Of a stretch of DNA of 37,463 nt, positions 32,629 through 37,463 are shown piece by piece. The position numbers were made by a program, and so were the translations under genes. Below the pieces are notes generated by a model. It saw only the letters and a list, made by a program, of their open reading frames with translations. It was not told the DNA's origin and did not search any database. The stretch's first letter is position 1, and each line of letters opens with the position of its first letter. The stretch comes from Owenweeksia sp. (lineage in GTDB: Bacteria; Bacteroidota; Bacteroidia; Flavobacteriales; Schleiferiaceae): the NCBI GenBank assembly GCA_002695025.1, contig NZNV01000009.1:1-37463 (forward strand), written 5' to 3'.

Positions 32629-32656
32629 CAAAAGTAGATAATTACCGGAAAATCAA
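32629..32656 (-). promoter_or_regulatory. Bacteroidota-type promoter for the large modular T9SS protein
   Basis: On the minus strand TTG (32656-32654) is followed after 17 bases by TACTTTTG (32636-32629), a full match to TAnnTTTG with a plausible spacing. The transcript would begin about 32 bases before ATG 32590. Confidence 0.55.
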
Positions 32657-32704
32657 CCCCAGCCCCTGACCTTCATGCCTTAGTGTTCTTATTACAATTA
32701 CTTG

Positions 32705-32712
32705 TATCTTTG
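32705..32712 (+). promoter_or_regulatory. -7 promoter motif of the SGNH hydrolase gene
   Basis: TATCTTTG matches TAnnTTTG and lies 22 bases before the ATG at 32734. No convincing -33 TTG is seen. Confidence 0.42.
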
Positions 32713-32733
32713 AAGGATAAAATTCTAATTCCT

Positions 32734-34542
32734 ATGCACAAACGTTATTCTTTTTTAGTAGCTGTTTTGCTGGGCATATCCACAACTGTGGTAGCTCAAC
32801 TGGACACTATAAAGATCGATCTTGGAAACTCAGCGAGCACCAGTCCAGCCCCCTGGAATAATATTACCGATCAAAACCAGGGTTCTGTTACTGACCTGCT
32901 CAACCACAATGGTTTTACCACCGGTATTGCCGTAGCGGTTACCGATTCATTCAACGGAAACAATACAGCGGGTCTTGCCGCGCATGATTCCCTGAAAGTT
33001 GTGGCTCAGGCAGCCGGGGACAGCTTTTTTGGAAGCAAGGTGCCTGCCGTGGGTGGCCATCAGGTTACCGGTGGATTGACCTTTTACCATATGGACCCCC
33101 AAACCCCTTACAGCTTTGCGGTTTACGCTTCCCGGGGTAGTACATCAGATAACCGCGAAACCAAATACATCGTTGAGGGAGCAACAAAAGATTCAGCTAA
33201 TTTAGATGCTGCAGTTAACAGTAATTACCAGGCACATTTGTTCAATATTTACCCGGCTGCAGACAGTACCATTGTACTGACCGCTACTACCGGCCCCAAT
33301 AACAACAACGCCAGTGGGTACTACTATATGGGTGCCGTTCAGGTAACCTTTTTAAATACCAGCGGACCTGGAACTAAATCACTAACCTTAACCGCGCCTA
33401 ACGGTGGCGAGTATTGGGAAGAGGGTAAAAGCCCTGAGATCCGCTGGGAAAGTGCCAACATGGTGAATATTGGCATTGATTATTCTACAGACGGTGGCAG
33501 CACCTGGAATGCAGTGACCAACGCTGCCCCTGCCCTTTCCGGTTCTTACAGCTGGACGGTGCCCAACGGAACGTCTGCCAACGCACTGGTACGGGTTTAC
33601 GATCCCAATGATGCCACCATTGCCGACACCAGTGATATGGCCTTTGAAATTGCTACTGCTGACCCTAACAGCTACCAGATCGTAGTATTGGGTTCATCTA
33701 CCGCGGCCGGTACCGGTCCGTCTTCCCGTGACAGTGCCTGGGTATGGCGTTATCGCAGGTATATTACCCAAATGGATACCCGTTTCCAGGTGATCAATTT
33801 AGCGGTAGGAGGTTTTCAGACCAAGAATATCATCCCCACCGGAAACCCTAATAACAACATCACCAAGGCTATGACCTATGTACCGGATGCCATCATTGTA
33901 AACCTTCCTTCCAATGATGCTTCAGCCAACGTACCGGTTAGCACGCAGATTGCCAATTATAACCAGGTAATTTCCATAGCCGCAGCGGGAGGAACCTCTC
34001 TTTGGGTAGCTACACCACAACCGCGTAACCTGAGCAATCCTGCTCAGATCCAGATCCAACTGGATATGGTGGATTCTACCTACGCTATTTTCGGGAATTT
34101 CGCCATCGACTTCTGGACGGGTTTTAACAAGCCAGACGGAACAATGGACGGTAAATACGATAGTGGTGACGGTATCCACATGAATGATGCTGCCCACAAG
34201 ATCCTTTTCGAAAGGGTAATCGGAAAGAACATTTACAATTACGTTCTGAACAACCCCAACCCTAACCCGGATAATATCGGGCTAAACGAAAATGTACTGG
34301 ACGGTTTGAAGGTGTATCCCAACCCCGCTTCCGAACGTTTGCATATCAATGTAGAAGGGAGCGGAATGAAGCTGAAAAGCCTGGAGATCTATAACCTGAA
34401 CGGACAACGTATCATTGCTGAGCAGTATACTAAGGAAGCCGTTAAAGGCGAAATACTGCTCAATAACTTCCGTGCCGGCACCTACCTGATGAAAATTGAA
34501 ACCAGTAAAGGTGTAAGTACACAAGTACTGGTGATCGAATAA
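32734..34542 (+). CDS. Secreted SGNH/GDSL-type hydrolase with T9SS sorting domain
   Basis: The 602-residue protein has a signal peptide (MHKRYSFLVAVLLGISTTVVAQ), an N-terminal domain of about 190 residues of unknown type, an Ig-like bridging domain (about 210-305; LTAPNGGEYWEEGKSPEIRW), then an SGNH hydrolase domain. This has block I LGSSTAAG (probable nucleophile S322), block II LAVGGF, block III LPSNDA and block V DGIHMND (D479, H482). A type A T9SS C-terminal domain ends it (LKVYPNPASERLHINVEG ... STQVLVIE). It should be a secreted serine esterase, perhaps deacetylating polysaccharides; the substrate is not readable. ATG 32734 is chosen over an upstream in-frame start because it begins at the signal peptide. 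It shares a terminator with the PKD gene. Confidence 0.85.
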   Translation: MHKRYSFLVAVLLGISTTVVAQLDTIKIDLGNSASTSPAPWNNITDQNQGSVTDLLNHNGFTTGIAVAVTDSFNGNNTAGLAAHDSLKVVAQAAGDSFFGSKVPAVGGHQVTGGLTFYHMDPQTPYSFAVYASRGSTSDNRETKYIVEGATKDSANLDAAVNSNYQAHLFNIYPAADSTIVLTATTGPNNNNASGYYYMGAVQVTFLNTSGPGTKSLTLTAPNGGEYWEEGKSPEIRWESANMVNIGIDYSTDGGSTWNAVTNAAPALSGSYSWTVPNGTSANALVRVYDPNDATIADTSDMAFEIATADPNSYQIVVLGSSTAAGTGPSSRDSAWVWRYRRYITQMDTRFQVINLAVGGFQTKNIIPTGNPNNNITKAMTYVPDAIIVNLPSNDASANVPVSTQIANYNQVISIAAAGGTSLWVATPQPRNLSNPAQIQIQLDMVDSTYAIFGNFAIDFWTGFNKPDGTMDGKYDSGDGIHMNDAAHKILFERVIGKNIYNYVLNNPNPNPDNIGLNENVLDGLKVYPNPASERLHINVEGSGMKLKSLEIYNLNGQRIIAEQYTKEAVKGEILLNNFRAGTYLMKIETSKGVSTQVLVIE

Positions 34543-34563
34543 TAGTACCATTATATACCCAAT

Positions 34564-34593
34564 AAAAAAACCCGGGCGTGGCCCGGGTTTTTT
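34564..34593. terminator. Perfect bidirectional terminator between convergent T9SS genes
   Basis: ACCCGGGC (34570-34577) and GCCCGGGT (34581-34588) form an eight-pair GC-rich stem with a GTG loop, flanked by seven A on the left and six T on the right, so it can work in both directions. Confidence 0.92.
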
Positions 34594-34611
34594 GTTTAGG
34601 ATTGTTCAGCA

Positions 34612-37047
34612 TCAGGGATTCACCAGTAACTTTTCACGGATGAAAATACCGGTTCCCTCTACCTCAATTATATACAGGCCTTTAGTAATTCCCGAAAGGT
34701 CCAGTTCAAAAATTTCCATATCCCCACCTGCTGCATTGATACGTTTTTTGAGGACTTCCTTGCCGGAAACCGTATAAAGCTTCACCTGATCCGGACTTAT
34801 ATCTTCTGAATTCCAGCTCAGCACAAAACGGTTGTTGGCAGGATTGGGATAAAGCTCTATTGCCGGCTCCAGGCGGTTTTCTTCAATGCCCACCTGGTTC
34901 AATGGGTAGGCGTAGGATTCCTTCTCACCACAGTCATTGGTAACGGTAAGCCTGACTACATAAGTAAGAACTACGGTATTGTACGTATGCTGAGGATTAA
35001 CCCCACTGCCGGTATTACCGTCCCCGAAATCCCAATGGTACGAACGGGCATTTTGAGAAGCAGAAGCGTCAAACTGAATTTTTAAACCAAGTGCTCCGCT
35101 GGAAATGATCTGGTACGTCCAGGAAGGTATGGCCGGTTCACACAACTTAACGGTGTCCCCGAAAGTGGCACTATCCATACAGGCATTCACCACGGTTAAG
35201 GTTACATAGTAGTTGCCCAGCATACCATAAGTGTGGGTATAATTCATCCCGGTAGCGGAATTCCCATCTCCAAGGTTCCAATAATAATTGACAGCATTGG
35301 CTGAAGAAAGGCTCCCGTCAAAGGCTACCATGGCACCGGTTGGCATAGCTGTGAAACCTGCCGTAACCGGAGCGCAAACATTAATGGTCTGCACGATGGT
35401 ACTGGCATCCCCGCAGTCATTGGATGCCGTGACCGTTACGGTATACACCCCAGGAGAAGGATAGGTATAATCCACTCCTCCGAGGCTGGTAAGCACTACT
35501 CCGTTACCCATATCCCAATTATAGGATGTTACACCAAAGGCCCCGGTAGTACTCAGGGAAACGGAATCACCGTATGTCATTACATTAAGTGATCCGGCAT
35601 ACAAGGTGTCGCACACGTCAATCACCTGCTGCACCGTATCCGTTTCTCCGCAACTGTTGGCAGCGATAAGGCTTACTGTATAAGACCCTGCCGCACCATA
35701 GCTGTGTTGCGGGTTAGCCATATTGGAGGTCGGACTCCCGTCTCCAAAATCCCAGGTAAGGGAACTACCCGTACTACCAGAGGAGTTAAATAATACGTCC
35801 AGAAAATTACTGGTATTGGTAAAGCTCGCACTGGCCGCGGGTATAGCGGGAGAATAATAATTTAAAGTATTCACAATGCCTCCCAGCAGATGTTGTCCGC
35901 AAATGGAAACTACAATATCCCCATCCGAACCGGTTTTTAAAGAAACGTTCACGATATCATTGCTGGGTATGGGTTGGGCCAGGGTTATTTCGATAAGGCT
36001 ATCATTCAAGAGTTGAGCAGAGGTTACGGCCAATGCTCCCTTCTTTGTAGAATTTACCACAAACTCACTCCCGGAGGGTGTAATGGAGGCCGGTGATATT
36101 TTCCTGGTCGTTCCAACCTGAATACTTCTGGCTCCACAATCCACTGAATCTGCGTCCGGAACGGGCGGATAAGCCATCATAAACACCGGTAATGTACAGG
36201 AATTAGCCACGCCCAGCACTGCCGTTACCCTTGATTCACTGATCAGTACTGGAACCCCGGTAAGACTCGGTCGGTATTCCTGGTATTTGATGGTTACAGC
36301 ATATTGTCCACTGTTGTTGATCTGTGTTTGAACCGCTCCCGTAGACGTATTGAGCGTAAAACCGGAAGATGAACCTACCTGGTTGGACATACTATAACCA
36401 GTGCTGTAGGATTGGTTGCCTACGGTTGTACCACTGATATTGGCAGGTGCTGAAGAACTGTAATATACACTATCCCCATCCGGTTCGGTAAAACTATAGA
36501 AGTTCAGTGCTTTATTAGGACACACCAACCGAATGAGGTCATTTTCATTCATCTCCGGAGTGGAGTTAGGGCCCATGGTATTATTAAGGATAGCGTAAAA
36601 GTAATCTGTACTAGCAGGGTTATAGGCGATATTTACCATATTGGAATAGCGGCCACAGCAGGATGAAGTGCTAAAAGTAAAATCCGCGCATTGACCAGGA
36701 AGTATGGTATGCCCGGTATACTTTGCCATAAGCAGATTAAGGGAGCCACTGGCGTTTCCCACGCAATAACCCAGGCCGGTAACAGGATTGATATTGCCGC
36801 TACCACTAAGTGATACACTGGAATTAGCGAAACAACTACTTGAAATACCTATACTGATATTGTTGAAAGGAGGAACCCCCGCAGCATCATAAAGCGAATA
36901 AGCGGTTATTTTGTAACGTAACGGGTTATTGGTTGGACCGGGATCACTTTCATATTTTATGATCAACCCTCCCAACTCATGGCCTGCATAGGCCAGGGTT
37001 GTAACCACCAGAAAAGAAAGGGAAAAGAATAATTGTTTAAGTCTCAT
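34612..37047 (-). CDS. Secreted PKD-repeat protein with T9SS sorting domain
   Basis: The 811-residue protein has a signal peptide (MRLKQLFFSLSFLVVTTLAYA), an N-terminal region of about 370 residues of extracellular beta type (GHELGGLIIKYESDPGPTNN), four PKD domains and a type A T9SS C-terminal domain (IELYPNPANNRFVLSWNSE ... FIREKLLVNP). The PKD units are recognised by W-D-(F/M)-G-(D/N)-G and H-x-Y...G-x-Y-x-V-x-L-like patterns: LTWDFGDGSPTSN, YNWDMGNGV, YYWNLGDGNSAT and YHWDFGDGNTGSG. The N-terminal region occurs in large gliding- or adhesin-related T9SS proteins. It is likely a surface or secreted adhesin or spacer protein; no enzyme motif is seen. Convergent with the SGNH hydrolase gene, with a shared terminator. 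Confidence 0.85.
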   Translation of the reverse strand: MRLKQLFFSLSFLVVTTLAYAGHELGGLIIKYESDPGPTNNPLRYKITAYSLYDAAGVPPFNNISIGISSSCFANSSVSLSGSGNINPVTGLGYCVGNASGSLNLLMAKYTGHTILPGQCADFTFSTSSCCGRYSNMVNIAYNPASTDYFYAILNNTMGPNSTPEMNENDLIRLVCPNKALNFYSFTEPDGDSVYYSSSAPANISGTTVGNQSYSTGYSMSNQVGSSSGFTLNTSTGAVQTQINNSGQYAVTIKYQEYRPSLTGVPVLISESRVTAVLGVANSCTLPVFMMAYPPVPDADSVDCGARSIQVGTTRKISPASITPSGSEFVVNSTKKGALAVTSAQLLNDSLIEITLAQPIPSNDIVNVSLKTGSDGDIVVSICGQHLLGGIVNTLNYYSPAIPAASASFTNTSNFLDVLFNSSGSTGSSLTWDFGDGSPTSNMANPQHSYGAAGSYTVSLIAANSCGETDTVQQVIDVCDTLYAGSLNVMTYGDSVSLSTTGAFGVTSYNWDMGNGVVLTSLGGVDYTYPSPGVYTVTVTASNDCGDASTIVQTINVCAPVTAGFTAMPTGAMVAFDGSLSSANAVNYYWNLGDGNSATGMNYTHTYGMLGNYYVTLTVVNACMDSATFGDTVKLCEPAIPSWTYQIISSGALGLKIQFDASASQNARSYHWDFGDGNTGSGVNPQHTYNTVVLTYVVRLTVTNDCGEKESYAYPLNQVGIEENRLEPAIELYPNPANNRFVLSWNSEDISPDQVKLYTVSGKEVLKKRINAAGGDMEIFELDLSGITKGLYIIEVEGTGIFIREKLLVNP

Positions 37048-37165
37048 TTACGCAGGTTTCGGGATTATAGCCTTAAAAATGAAACTACAAACCCACTATA
37101 TCAAGACCTAATTATTCAAGGGGTATTCATGTTTTGTGAGCGGTACTCTGGAAGGTATCAGTTTA

Positions 37166-37463
37166 TCAACGTTCTTTAAAGTTAAGCGCTACCGAGTTAA
37201 TACAATAACGTAAACCGGTAGGCTCTGGTCCATCTTCAAAAACATGACCCAGATGGCCGCCACATTTGGCACATATCACCTCGGTGCGGTTAATCCCGTA
37301 ACTCTTATCGGATTCGTCCACAATAGAAGTATCCGTAGCTACATCGTAAAAGCTGGGCCAGCCGGTGCCTGATTTGAATTTGGTTTGGGAAGAAAAAAGT
37401 ACGTTGCCACAGGCTGCACAAGTATAGGTTCCCTCTGTTTTAGTATCCCAGTACTTACCGGTA
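37166..37463 (-). CDS. msrB: Peptide-methionine (R)-S-oxide reductase MsrB, C-terminal part (runs off the right edge)
   Basis: The last 99 codons of a gene whose start lies to the right of the window. The sequence is diagnostic for MsrB: CAAC and CAKC are the two zinc-binding CxxC pairs, [12 protein letters not shown] carries the substrate-pocket tryptophan, [11 protein letters not shown] binds the sulfoxide, and RYCINSVAL contains the catalytic cysteine. It reduces methionine-R-sulfoxide in proteins with thioredoxin. The stop is TGA at 37166-37168. Whether a signal peptide or MsrA fusion is present cannot be seen. It is upstream of, and in the same direction as, the PKD protein gene, with 118 bases between. 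Confidence 0.92.
   Translation of the reverse strand, partial: TGKYWDTKTEGTYTCAACGNVLFSSQTKFKSGTGWPSFYDVATDTSIVDESDKSYGINRTEVICAKCGGHLGHVFEDGPEPTGLRYCINSVALNFKER

Overview
The window looks like a chromosomal segment of a Bacteroidota bacterium, probably a marine or free-living Flavobacteriales-type organism. This is inferred from six secreted proteins that end in type A C-terminal domains of the type IX secretion system (T9SS), lipoproteins with a CxKEE/CxKED start, several TAnnTTTG -7 promoter motifs and weak Shine-Dalgarno sequences. I saw no rRNA, tRNA, phage, insertion sequence, integron or CRISPR array. Most genes belong to known families.

Layout. 1-4080: edge of a PhoD-like phosphatase, an M14 metallopeptidase overlapping an aldehyde dehydrogenase, a tiny membrane protein, a MazG-like NTP pyrophosphohydrolase and the ribosome hibernation factor HPF. 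4190-8810: a secreted TPR protein, a structured non-coding region, an unrecognised surface lipoprotein and a seven-repeat beta-propeller T9SS cargo. 8890-10822 (minus): an ECF sigma factor coupled to a membrane regulator whose outer-membrane-barrel half is cut off by an in-frame TAA. 10898-14104: a duplicated DUF4397 T9SS protein and a C10 (streptopain-like) protease lipoprotein.

14376-21658: an NtrB/NtrC-like kinase and sigma-54 activator, divergent from a three-gene MacB-type exporter operon (membrane fusion protein, ATPase, FtsX-type permease). Between them lie a perfect palindrome and a -24/-12-like promoter, so the activator probably drives the exporter.

21816-29542: a WrbA-like quinone reductase, a frameshifted small lipoprotein, a one-protein hybrid two-component system with an AraC output, a T9SS cargo, a PhnA-like zinc-ribbon protein and a divergent qorB/qorR-like pair (quinone oxidoreductase and HxlR regulator) with repeated operator-like motifs. 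29579-37463: three large T9SS cargo proteins (MAM/FN3-like modules, an SGNH hydrolase, PKD repeats) and the C-terminal part of MsrB.

The best leads for unusual biology are the in-frame stop in the sigma-regulator/barrel gene, the sigma-54 control region, the HxlR operator cluster, and the 120-nt structured intergenic element upstream of the lipoprotein at 5954.
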